The position numbers and the translations under genes were made by a program. DNA of 16,333 bases, from assembly GCA_964459305.1 (NCBI GenBank), contig CAYWNA010000286.1, forward strand, positions 1-16,333. Direction: 5' to 3'. The number at the start of each line of letters is the position of its first letter. The first letter of the stretch is position 1. Source of the stretch: CAYWNA01 sp964459305. GTDB taxonomy: Bacteria; Planctomycetota; Planctomycetia; Pirellulales; Pirellulaceae. Below, piece after piece: positions 6,513-14,218 of this stretch. Below the pieces are notes generated by a model. The model made no database searches. It was not told where the DNA came from and saw only the letters and a program-made list of their open reading frames with translations.

Positions 6513-8579
6513 ATGACAAGAGCCAGTACTCTCGCCTTGCTCATCACTCTGCCCGGTCTGGGGACGCAGCTCGATGCGGGGCCAGGTGTCTCCGAGGGCG
6601 CCGCGCAGCTCTACATCGGCGCGTCCGAAACAAGCATCACCCCGGATCAGCCTGTCGCGTTGGAAGGTTCTTTTCGTTTGCGCATTTCGCAGGGCGTTCG
6701 TACGCCGATCATGGCGAGCGCGGTCGTTGTCGAGTCGCGCGAAGGGGACAGGGTGGTGGAGCGGTCGATCATGGTCAGCGCTGATTTGGTTCATCTACCG
6801 ATGGAACTGATTTACCTGGTCCGCGAGATGGTGGCGAAGGAGCTTCCTGAGGTGGATGTCAACAAAATTTTCATCAGCGTCACGCATACGCACGCGGCAC
6901 CTGTGGTGATGCCGGACAACTTCGAGATTCCCCATGGTGTCATGTCCGTCGAAGACTACGGCAAGTTTTTTGCGAGGCAGGTGGCCGATGCGATTGTCAA
7001 GGCGTCCGGAACGATGCAGCCGGGCAGTGTGGCATGGGGATTGGGTTCGGCGCAAGTTGCCTACAACCGGCGAACGCGTTACCTGGACGGACGCGGGCAA
7101 ATGTATGGGCCGACGCGTACGCCCAACTACAAGGGACCGGAAGGACCGGAGTATCAGGGCATCCCCACGTTGTTTTTCTTTGACGCGGAAGGAAAGCCGC
7201 TGGCGGTAGCGGTAAACGTGTGGTGCCCGGCGCAGGAGGAAGGAGGAAGTCCACAAATCAGCGCCGACTTTTGGCATCCGGTGCGTGTGCGTCTGAAAGA
7301 AGCGTTAGGACCGCACCTACACGTGCTGGCATGGTGCGGGCCATCAGGCGATCAGTCGCCGCGGCGGCGGTTGCACGGCGATGCGGAAGATCGCATGAGA
7401 CGGCTGCGCGGCGTCGATTCATGGGTCGATGAATTTGGCCGACGAATCGCAGATTCGGTGATCGACACGTACAACTTGGTCAAGCATGATCGCCATGCTG
7501 ATGTGCGGCTCATTCATCGAACGGAAACGCTTCGCCTGCCCGGCTGGAAGTTCACTGACGATCAACTCGCCCGGATTCGCACGGAACACGATCAGTTTGC
7601 GCAGGATCTGGCGGCGCACCCGGAAAAAGCGCCTACACTGTCCCGACCGATTTCCTGGCGTTCTCAGACGCTTCAGCGGCACAAGCAGATTTCAGAAAGC
7701 ACCGACGGATGTCTACCGTCGGAGATTCATGTCGTGCGGATCGGTGACGTGGCGATTTGTACGAACCAGTTCGAGCTGTTCACGGAATTCGGTCTTCGTA
7801 TGCTGGCGCGCAGCAACGCGCATTTGACGTTCGCCGTGCAACTGACCGGTCCGGCGTACTACCTGCCCACGGCCGAAGCCGTTCAAGGCGGCGGCTACAG
7901 CGCCGTCCCCGAAAGCTGCGCGGTCGGTCCCGAAGGGGGCAAAGTGCTGGTGGACAAAACGGTCGAGCACATCAACGCGATCATGAATGACCTGAAGGTG
8001 ACGCTGCCGGAGCAGGGTCAGTTGAAGGATGGCAAGCTGGTCGGCGACGGCTGGGTGAATCTGATCGGCACCATCGAGCAATGGCACGCCGAGCCGCAGT
8101 ACTGGAAGCTGTCGGGCTGTATGCTGCATGGCGAGTCAACGGGCGGCGAACACCGTTACGCCTGGACGAAAAAGAAGTACACGGATTTCGAACTGCACGC
8201 CGTGTTGCGCATGCGCGGCGGTGGCGCAAACTCCGGTGTTTGCATTCGGATGCGTCCGGTGAACGCAAGCAACGCGCCGGGTTACCAGGTGGACATGGGC
8301 TCCGGTTTCTGGGGTAGCCTGTGGGAAGAAGACGGCGACGGGATGGTGCAGCAGTATCCACAGAAACGCGCCGAGCAACTGGTGCGGGCCAACGACTGGA
8401 ATCATTACTACATTGTGGCCAAGGGTCACCACATTCAGGCATGGCTCAACGGCGTGCAGACCATCGACGTCGTGCACAAAAAGGGCTTCCCCGACGGAGC
8501 AATCGGCCTCGAGCTCTGCCACGGTCAGAAGCACACCATTCTTGACGTCAAAATGCTCGTCGTTCGGGAAACAGAATGA
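6513..8579 (+). CDS. Ceramidase-like N-terminal domain fused to 3-keto-disaccharide hydrolase domain (DUF1080)
   Basis: A 688-residue two-part protein with a probable signal peptide (about 1-22). Residues ~32-490 resemble neutral/alkaline non-lysosomal ceramidase: IGASETSITPDQPVAL at the front, VTHTHAAP (123-130, HxH zinc ligands), ISADFWHPVRVRL near 249-261, and CGPSGDQSP (275-283) where ceramidases have their nucleophilic Ser motif (GDxSP). Residues ~508-686 are a concanavalin-like DUF1080 domain: GWVNLIG, WKLSGCMLHGE, FELHAVLRMRGGGANSGVCIR, NDWNHYYIVAKG and QAWLNGVQ. Ceramidases split the amide bond of ceramides; DUF1080 members bind or hydrolyse 3-keto-glycosides or other sugars. Both parts are complete, with no frameshift. 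Many planctomycete ceramidase-like proteins are of uncertain substrate, so lipid amidase activity is inference. The export signal places it outside the cytoplasm. Confidence 0.85.
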   Translation: MTRASTLALLITLPGLGTQLDAGPGVSEGAAQLYIGASETSITPDQPVALEGSFRLRISQGVRTPIMASAVVVESREGDRVVERSIMVSADLVHLPMELIYLVREMVAKELPEVDVNKIFISVTHTHAAPVVMPDNFEIPHGVMSVEDYGKFFARQVADAIVKASGTMQPGSVAWGLGSAQVAYNRRTRYLDGRGQMYGPTRTPNYKGPEGPEYQGIPTLFFFDAEGKPLAVAVNVWCPAQEEGGSPQISADFWHPVRVRLKEALGPHLHVLAWCGPSGDQSPRRRLHGDAEDRMRRLRGVDSWVDEFGRRIADSVIDTYNLVKHDRHADVRLIHRTETLRLPGWKFTDDQLARIRTEHDQFAQDLAAHPEKAPTLSRPISWRSQTLQRHKQISESTDGCLPSEIHVVRIGDVAICTNQFELFTEFGLRMLARSNAHLTFAVQLTGPAYYLPTAEAVQGGGYSAVPESCAVGPEGGKVLVDKTVEHINAIMNDLKVTLPEQGQLKDGKLVGDGWVNLIGTIEQWHAEPQYWKLSGCMLHGESTGGEHRYAWTKKKYTDFELHAVLRMRGGGANSGVCIRMRPVNASNAPGYQVDMGSGFWGSLWEEDGDGMVQQYPQKRAEQLVRANDWNHYYIVAKGHHIQAWLNGVQTIDVVHKKGFPDGAIGLELCHGQKHTILDVKMLVVRETE

Positions 8580-8714
8580 AGGCGAGATTTTCGAGTGAAC
8601 AAGCATCGTGAAGAAACGTATTGCGGGCGTCTCCGTTGTTTGGCGGTCTCCTGACCGGCCCATGCGATCGACGGAAGGTCTCCTATGTCCCAAATCGCTA
8701 GTTCTTCCAGAAAC

Positions 8715-8744
8715 TTGACAGGCACCGAGTCTTTACAGCAGAAT
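8715..8744 (+). promoter_or_regulatory. Possible sigma70-like promoter
   Basis: In the 179-base gap (8580-8758), which has no gene, TTGACA (8715-8720) is followed after 18 bases by CAGAAT (8739-8744), a 4-of-6 match to the -10 consensus. It lies 60 bases before the PQQ-propeller start. The rest of the gap shows no repeat or hairpin. Support is motif matching only. Confidence 0.3.
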
Positions 8745-8803
8745 CACTGAACTACTGCATGTTCGCTTGGACCATCCACACGAGAAAGGCTCAGGCCATT
8801 CCC

Positions 8804-10426
8804 ATGAAACTAGCGATCACGAATCTCAAGTTCCTGTGCTGTTCGTTGGTGTTCCTCTCCACCGAACGTTTGTCAGCGGATTGGCCGCAATTCCGCGGGC
8901 CGGATGGTCAGGGCCACTCCGATCAAGAAGGGGTGCCCATTCACTGGAACGAAACGAAGAACGTCGCCTGGAAAACCACCGTGCCGGGCCAGGGATTCTC
9001 TTCGCCGGTGATTGCTCGAAACCAAGTCTGGATGACCAGCGCAGAGGCCGGCGGCAGATCACTACGTGCCATTTGTGTTGACCAGACTAGTGGCCAACTG
9101 CTGTACAACGTGGAAGTGCTGCATCCAGACGATCCTGGTCCTCGTCACAAAACCAACGGCTATGCCTCCCCGACGCCTGTACTTGACGGAAAACACATCT
9201 ACGTTCATTTCGGGCCGCGAGGCACCGTTTGTCTCGACACCAGCGGCAACATCATTTGGCGGAACACAGAGCTCGAATACAATGCGTTTCAGGGAGCAGC
9301 CAGTTCACCTATCCTTCATGAAGACCTGTTGATCCTGACCTGCGACGGAACCGACTACCAGTTTCTGGCCGCTCTCGACAAGCGGACGGGAAAGACGAAA
9401 TGGCGGCAACCACGGGCGCATCTTGAGGCTGCCGCAAAGAGTGATGCCGGCAAACCGCCGGGCTCGCAAATCTCAAAGATGAGCTATTCCACGCCATTGG
9501 TTCAGACCGTCGACGGCGGCCCGCAACTTGTAAGCACGGGCGCCTTCCATGTCGCGGCATACGACGTGAAGACCGGCCGAGAAATTTGGTGGATGCCCTA
9601 CGTTGGATATTCTCTCGTCTGCCGTCCCTCGTACGGAAATGGCTTGTTTTACATCGTGGGTTCGGTCGCCCAGGACCATTTCTGCGTTTACGCCATGCGT
9701 CCGGACAAGGGCAGAGTTCGTGACGATCAGATCGTTTGGCAACGTTCCAGAGGAATCGCTCACGTCCCGTCGCCATTGCTAGTTGGCCAAGAACTGTTCG
9801 TGATTGATAACGGCGGCGTGGCGACCTGCGTTGACGCTCTCACGGGCAAGGAGCACTGGCGCGAACGCCTTGGGGGTGCCCACGACGCCTCGCCCATCGA
9901 GGTGCGTGGCCGCATCTATTTCTGCAACCGCGAAGGAAAAACAACCGTGTTGTCTGCCGGCACGGAATTCAGCGTTCTGGCGACCAACCAGTTGCACGGT
10001 GTGTTCAGAGCGTCGCCCGCCGTGGTGGATGGTGCGCTGTTTCTGAGAAGTGATTCGCACCTGTATCGCATCGACGGTTCCACTGGAAGTCCACCAGTTA
10101 TGGACGACGAGCGAGAACCGCGAGACGACGATGGCTGGAGGTCGTTCGTTGGTAAGTGGTACATCGGTGTATCGAGTCCAGAGGGGGATCCAAATTTTGT
10201 GATGACGCTGAACGAAGATTTCACAGCCAAGAAGAGCCACGTCCCCACGTCAACGGGAAAGTGGGAGTACGCGGGCGGTGAAGCCCGTGTGACTTGGAGT
10301 GAAGGCTGGAAGGACATCTTGCGGCGTGAGGGAAAGAAGTACCGCAAAATTGCCTTCCGACCAGGAACAGACTTCGATTCGCCGCCGAGCAATACCGAAT
10401 CTGCCGAAAAGAGGACCGTTGAATGA
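8804..10426 (+). CDS. Secreted PQQ-binding-like beta-propeller protein with extra C-terminal small beta domain
   Basis: Starts are possible at 8759 and 8804; I choose 8804 because MKLAITNLKFLCCSLVFLS opens a signal peptide cut near SADWPQFRG, the usual mature start of this family. The 540-residue protein has DWPQFRGPDGQG, then repeated outer-membrane-type PQQ blades: SLRAICVDQTSGQLLYNVEV, TVCLDTSGNIIWRN, LAALDKRTGKTKWRQ, VAAYDVKTGREIWW and TCVDALTGKEHWRE. Members are not proven enzymes and may bind substrate or act in scaffolding. From about residue 445, WRSFVGKWYIGVSSPEGD and TGKWEYAGGEARVTWSEGW form a separate lipocalin-like or DUF-type domain ending in PGTDFDSPPSN. No membrane segment follows the signal. 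It shares the run of exported genes around it, with a candidate promoter upstream. Confidence 0.85.
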   Translation: MKLAITNLKFLCCSLVFLSTERLSADWPQFRGPDGQGHSDQEGVPIHWNETKNVAWKTTVPGQGFSSPVIARNQVWMTSAEAGGRSLRAICVDQTSGQLLYNVEVLHPDDPGPRHKTNGYASPTPVLDGKHIYVHFGPRGTVCLDTSGNIIWRNTELEYNAFQGAASSPILHEDLLILTCDGTDYQFLAALDKRTGKTKWRQPRAHLEAAAKSDAGKPPGSQISKMSYSTPLVQTVDGGPQLVSTGAFHVAAYDVKTGREIWWMPYVGYSLVCRPSYGNGLFYIVGSVAQDHFCVYAMRPDKGRVRDDQIVWQRSRGIAHVPSPLLVGQELFVIDNGGVATCVDALTGKEHWRERLGGAHDASPIEVRGRIYFCNREGKTTVLSAGTEFSVLATNQLHGVFRASPAVVDGALFLRSDSHLYRIDGSTGSPPVMDDEREPRDDDGWRSFVGKWYIGVSSPEGDPNFVMTLNEDFTAKKSHVPTSTGKWEYAGGEARVTWSEGWKDILRREGKKYRKIAFRPGTDFDSPPSNTESAEKRTVE

Positions 10427-10450
10427 TCTCCCCATTTGGATTTGTTGTAG

Positions 10451-10568
10451 GACGGACTCATTCACGCCTGGTACAAGGCAGACCGTCTACACGCACTACG
10501 ACAACCCATCCCGGCGCGACAAAAAGCTCTACGCCTTCGACATCAACGGCAACATCATACCCAGGTGA
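10451..10568 (+). pseudogene. Decayed C-terminal gene fragment, unidentified
   Basis: In the 154-base gap between two genes, frame 10451 reads DGLIHAWYKAD right after an in-frame TAG (10448-10450). After a one-base shift at about 10484, the next frame reads VYTHYDNPSRRDKKLYAFD and INGNIIPR, then the TGA at 10566-10568. Joined, these give about 39 residues of natural-looking protein end. I do not recognise the family; a secreted glycosidase or propeller is plausible from context. The fragment's stop is 12 bases before the DUF6259 start, whose ATG is immediately preceded by AAGGA. Confidence 0.4.
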
Positions 10569-10580
10569 AACAACGAAGGA

Positions 10581-12929
10581 ATGAAACCTGTCCCGCTTAT
10601 ATGCCTCCTGGCAACGGTTGTGATCCTTGGAGAAGGACTGATCGTTTCGGCTCGAAACCCCGCTCAAGCTGTAGACTCCGTGCAGGATGCTGGAGTGACG
10701 TTGAGTACCGCTTCGGCGCGTTTTGAATTCACGAGTCCGGCGCAGGGTTTGTTGCTTTATTCGCTTGTGGATATCGCCACCGGGACGGAGTTTCTGCCGC
10801 AAGCAGGCGACGGTCTGTCCGTGTGGGAGGTCGTGCTGCTGAATCCCAAGCGAGAACTGTGTGCAGTAAAGGCGGGCGACGGGGCCACGATTGAGACTTT
10901 GCGTGACGGCGCCGGCGCTGCCGTGTACCGCCTTAGCTGGCCCAGCCTGGATGCGCCTGGTGAGACGGGTGTCCTGGGAGTGGACGTCAAGATCGTGGTG
11001 CCACCCGACAGTAGATTCAGCTACTGGCACATTCACGTCACCAACCGTAGCGAGATTTGGGGCGTTTGGGAGGTGCGATTCCCGCGACTGGAGCAATTGG
11101 GTCCGGTGGGAGATCCCACGGGGGACTTGTTCCTCGATCCGAAGATACAGGGACGGTTGACGCCGAACCCCTATCTTCATCTGCAGAAGGCCCGTTACGT
11201 GGGCGGTGGGCCGGTACAGACGGCGGGACAGAACGTCCATTATCCGGGATACGCTTCCTTCCAGATGTGCGCGCTCTATCATCCGGAGCGGGCGGGGCTG
11301 TATTACGCGGCCCACGACGGTCAAGGGCACTATAAGCACTTCAGCTTTGGGCCGAAAGAAGATGGCCGTTCATTGGATCTTTACCTGCAGCATTCTCCCG
11401 AAGGCCAAGGGCTGCCTGGCACAGGTTATGTCTCGCCATTCCCCGTGGTGATCGGCACCTTCTCCGGAGACTGGATGACCGCCGCCAAGATCTACCGAAA
11501 GTGGGCGTTAAGGCAGGTCTGGTGTTCCAGAGGACCATTGGAGCAACGCGCAGATGTGCCCGAGTGGTACAAAAAACTGGCCGTATGGGAGTTCATCACG
11601 GCGACAAGCTACGGTCACATGCGCCGCTACCGCAGAATGCTCGGACTGCCCTGGGCCAACCACTGGAACTACCTATGGAAGGATCCCAGCCAGGGCGATC
11701 GAGGCTCTCCCGATCTATTTCCTCCGCGAGGTGGCGAGCAGCAGATGCGCAGCGAGGTGGCACGGCTGACGGAAGCAGGCATCTACACAGTCCCCTATTT
11801 CCTGAGCAGCGCTCTGGACGTCAAGTCTCCGCAATACGCCGAATGGGACATGGAGCCGGTGCTGGTTCGTGGTGGCGAGTCCCGCTACGCTTTGGGCAAT
11901 CCAAACACGCCGTACATATGGGTCTATCATGGCGGGACGCAGCGCGAGGTGCGCTTCGCCTGGCCATGCCCGCACCTTGATTTCTGGCCGGAGAAGGCCG
12001 AAGGCATCGTTCGACGCATCATGGAACTGGGGGTCAGCGGCGTTTACCTAGACACGACCACCGGCAACGCCTACCAATGCTTCAGCAAGGATCACGGACA
12101 TCCGGTAGGCGGAGGCAACTACTGGACCCAGGGCACTCGGCGGTACTTGAAACGCATCCGGCGTACTGTCAAGAAGGTCAATCCACAGGGAATTATGACG
12201 GGGGAAAACCCCTGCGAAATCTACATCGATCTGATGGACGGGTTCCTGCTGTACGTCGCACATTTCCCGGCCAGTGTACCGGCGTTTCAGGCGATCTACG
12301 GTGACTACATCGGCACGTACGGGCAGTTCCTGAGCTCCCCGGCAAAGATCGGCGAGGATTATCCCTTCATGCTTCCCATGGGCGTCTCGTTCATCAATGG
12401 CGACCAGCTCGGCTGCACCGCGCGCACCGACTATACGATGCAGCCGCCGGGCGCCGCCGACATGGCTTGGCTTCGCCGATTGGCTCACTTTCGAGCCAAG
12501 GTGGTCCATCGCTATGTGGGGCTAGGCGAGATGGTCCGCCCGCCGAAGCTGGAGAGTGCATTGCCGGAGGTCTCTGGCTGGTGGTGGCCATGGAACCCGA
12601 AGCAGTGGATTACACGTACTGTCACCCGTCCGGCCGTGATCCATAGCGCCTGGCGGGCGTCCGACGGCAGCATCGGCATCGTCTTTCTCAACATCAGCGA
12701 ACGGCCCCAGCAGGTTGCTTTTCGCTTGCAGAGTGCTCAATACGGCTTTCCGCCCGAGACGGACCTGGCCGTCGCAGTACTGGGCCTGGACCGAGACGAG
12801 AGTCCCGTTCGGGAGATCTACGGACCACTAAGCGGGGGCAAGGGCAGGATAGAACACACAATGGAAGCGCGCGGCATGTGGGCGCTGGAATTCACCCTGC
12901 CCCAAAGCAAGCGCCACTCGCAGGACTGA
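10581..12929 (+). CDS. DUF6259 putative glycoside hydrolase, exported
   Basis: A 782-residue protein with an N-terminal hydrophobic leader (about 5-22) likely cut near ARNPAQA. Residues ~35-330 are a beta-sandwich region (ARFEFTSPAQGLLLYSLVD, LYHPERAGLYYAAHDGQGH, PEGQGLPGTGY). Residues ~330-640 form a TIM-barrel-like segment (WYKKLAVWEFIT, GLPWANHWNYLW, VARLTEAGIYTVPYF, HLDFWPEKAEGIV, MELGVSGVYLDTTTG, INGDQLGC). A C-terminal domain (~670-775, GIVFLNISERP) resembles the accessory sheet of alpha-glycosidases. YLDTTT (Asp491) and TGENPCE (Glu542 or Glu546) sit where clan members hold nucleophile and acid residues. DUF6259 proteins are thought to be GH-like, but the sugar is unknown. A Shine-Dalgarno AAGGA touches the ATG, an odd spacing. 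The next gene starts 3 bases after its stop, indicating an operon. Confidence 0.8.
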   Translation: MKPVPLICLLATVVILGEGLIVSARNPAQAVDSVQDAGVTLSTASARFEFTSPAQGLLLYSLVDIATGTEFLPQAGDGLSVWEVVLLNPKRELCAVKAGDGATIETLRDGAGAAVYRLSWPSLDAPGETGVLGVDVKIVVPPDSRFSYWHIHVTNRSEIWGVWEVRFPRLEQLGPVGDPTGDLFLDPKIQGRLTPNPYLHLQKARYVGGGPVQTAGQNVHYPGYASFQMCALYHPERAGLYYAAHDGQGHYKHFSFGPKEDGRSLDLYLQHSPEGQGLPGTGYVSPFPVVIGTFSGDWMTAAKIYRKWALRQVWCSRGPLEQRADVPEWYKKLAVWEFITATSYGHMRRYRRMLGLPWANHWNYLWKDPSQGDRGSPDLFPPRGGEQQMRSEVARLTEAGIYTVPYFLSSALDVKSPQYAEWDMEPVLVRGGESRYALGNPNTPYIWVYHGGTQREVRFAWPCPHLDFWPEKAEGIVRRIMELGVSGVYLDTTTGNAYQCFSKDHGHPVGGGNYWTQGTRRYLKRIRRTVKKVNPQGIMTGENPCEIYIDLMDGFLLYVAHFPASVPAFQAIYGDYIGTYGQFLSSPAKIGEDYPFMLPMGVSFINGDQLGCTARTDYTMQPPGAADMAWLRRLAHFRAKVVHRYVGLGEMVRPPKLESALPEVSGWWWPWNPKQWITRTVTRPAVIHSAWRASDGSIGIVFLNISERPQQVAFRLQSAQYGFPPETDLAVAVLGLDRDESPVREIYGPLSGGKGRIEHTMEARGMWALEFTLPQSKRHSQD

Positions 12930-12932
12930 TTC

Positions 12933-14156
12933 ATGATGCTACTCACTCACAGAATCGTGTGCCGATGCATAGCCAACGTGATGATCTTGTCGCTGGCCGT
13001 CACGGCAGCGGATGCGGGCTCTCCGGTCGAGGTGGTTGGGGACAAGTGCGTTCTGGTTGATGGAGAGGCTTTCTTCCCTGTCGGCATCTACTCGGCGAGC
13101 GTGGACGACTTTCCCAAGCTCGCCGACGCGGGTTTCAACCTCGTGCACACTTACGGATGGGAAGGGATATCGGGCCACGATTGGGGCCGGGAGTGGCTGG
13201 ACGCGGCCCATGAGCATGGTCTGAAGGCGCTCATCGGTTTGTACCGTCCCCGAGTCAGGAGCATGCAGTTCGAAAGATGCATCAATCGCATTGAGCAATA
13301 TCGCGACCATCCTGCACTGCTGGCCTGGCACACCATGGACGAGCCGGGATGGGAGAAGGAGGGCGACCGGGGCGAGGCATACATGCCGGCTGCGTACAAG
13401 TTCGTCAAGGAGCACGACACACGCCACCCGGTCACGGCCGTCGTGTGCCATTTCGCGGACACAAGGTACTTCGTCGACGCGGTGGACATTATGCAGGCCG
13501 ATTATTACCCCGTCCCGCCGATCCCAGCCAACTACTACTCCGGCAACGGTTTTCGGGGGATCAAGATCTTCGTCGATTCCTGGCGCGAGGCATCGCAGGC
13601 GAAAAAGCCGTTCTGGTTCGTCTGCCAGGCCTTCGACTTCAGCCTGCTCAAGGAGAAGAAACACAACATCCCGATCGAATGGAAACGGTTCCCCACACAG
13701 AGAGAGCTGCGCACGATGACCTACACAGCGATTGCCTCGGGCGCTCGCGGCGTTCTGTACTGGTCGCTGAGTCGGCTGAAGAATTCGCGAGAGGGCAGCG
13801 AGGTGACGGGCGAGGACCACTGGGAACGACTGAAGAGCGTCACGCTTGAGCTGAAGCAACTTATGCCGCTGTTGACCGCCGACACGCCCGAGACGATACA
13901 GACCAAAGACAGGGTGGTGGCGATGATCAAGAGCGACGGCAAGGATACGTACATCATCGCCGCCAACTACGAGCGTAGGCCCACGGAGACTGAGCTTGAC
14001 GTGCCGGGAATCACCAGCGCGGCGGCGGAGGTCTTATTTGAAAAGGGCTCGGCAAAGGTTGAAGCTGGCAAGCTCCTCATTAGCCTGGAGGCGATAGAAT
14101 CTCGGGTCTATCGGATTCCGGGCCAAGTACGAACGGAGAACAGGCCGGTCCCCTAG
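12933..14156 (+). CDS. Exported TIM-barrel glycoside hydrolase-like protein (GH-A clan type)
   Basis: A 407-residue protein with a signal peptide (about 1-28, MILSLAVTAADA) and mature start near GSPVEV. FFPVGIYSASVDDFPKLADA then GFNLVHTYGWE (about 47-77) is the first barrel strand and helix, followed by HGLKALIGLYR, HPALLAWHTMDEPGW (127-140), VDIMQADYYPVP, KPFWFVCQAFDFS and SGARGVLYWSLSRL. The DEP Glu at 137 occupies the position of the acid/base Glu in clan-A glycosidases. A second catalytic Glu is not obvious, so it may be a non-standard or inactive member. A beta-sandwich of about 80 residues closes the protein. It starts three bases after the DUF6259 stop, so the two are likely co-translated and may act on the same glycan. 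The substrate cannot be inferred. Confidence 0.78.
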   Translation: MMLLTHRIVCRCIANVMILSLAVTAADAGSPVEVVGDKCVLVDGEAFFPVGIYSASVDDFPKLADAGFNLVHTYGWEGISGHDWGREWLDAAHEHGLKALIGLYRPRVRSMQFERCINRIEQYRDHPALLAWHTMDEPGWEKEGDRGEAYMPAAYKFVKEHDTRHPVTAVVCHFADTRYFVDAVDIMQADYYPVPPIPANYYSGNGFRGIKIFVDSWREASQAKKPFWFVCQAFDFSLLKEKKHNIPIEWKRFPTQRELRTMTYTAIASGARGVLYWSLSRLKNSREGSEVTGEDHWERLKSVTLELKQLMPLLTADTPETIQTKDRVVAMIKSDGKDTYIIAANYERRPTETELDVPGITSAAAEVLFEKGSAKVEAGKLLISLEAIESRVYRIPGQVRTENRPVP

Positions 14157-14218
14157 GATCCAGCCAACGCCTCAGTAATCGCCGGGAAGAAGGCGTACCC
14201 GATCCCAAGAACACGCAC

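Noticed and set aside
8759..8803. Alternative upstream start of the PQQ propeller (MFAWTIHTRKAQAIP)
   Set aside because: It has no ribosome site, and would add a polar stretch before a typical signal peptide at 8804.
10458..11339. Long minus-strand frame of 293 codons
   Set aside because: It is antisense to the DUF6259 coding sequence, has no family-like motif and its start lies inside the other gene.
12939..13859. Long minus-strand frame of 306 codons
   Set aside because: It is a mirror of the GH-A barrel gene with the third-position GC bias of that gene and no recognisable motif.
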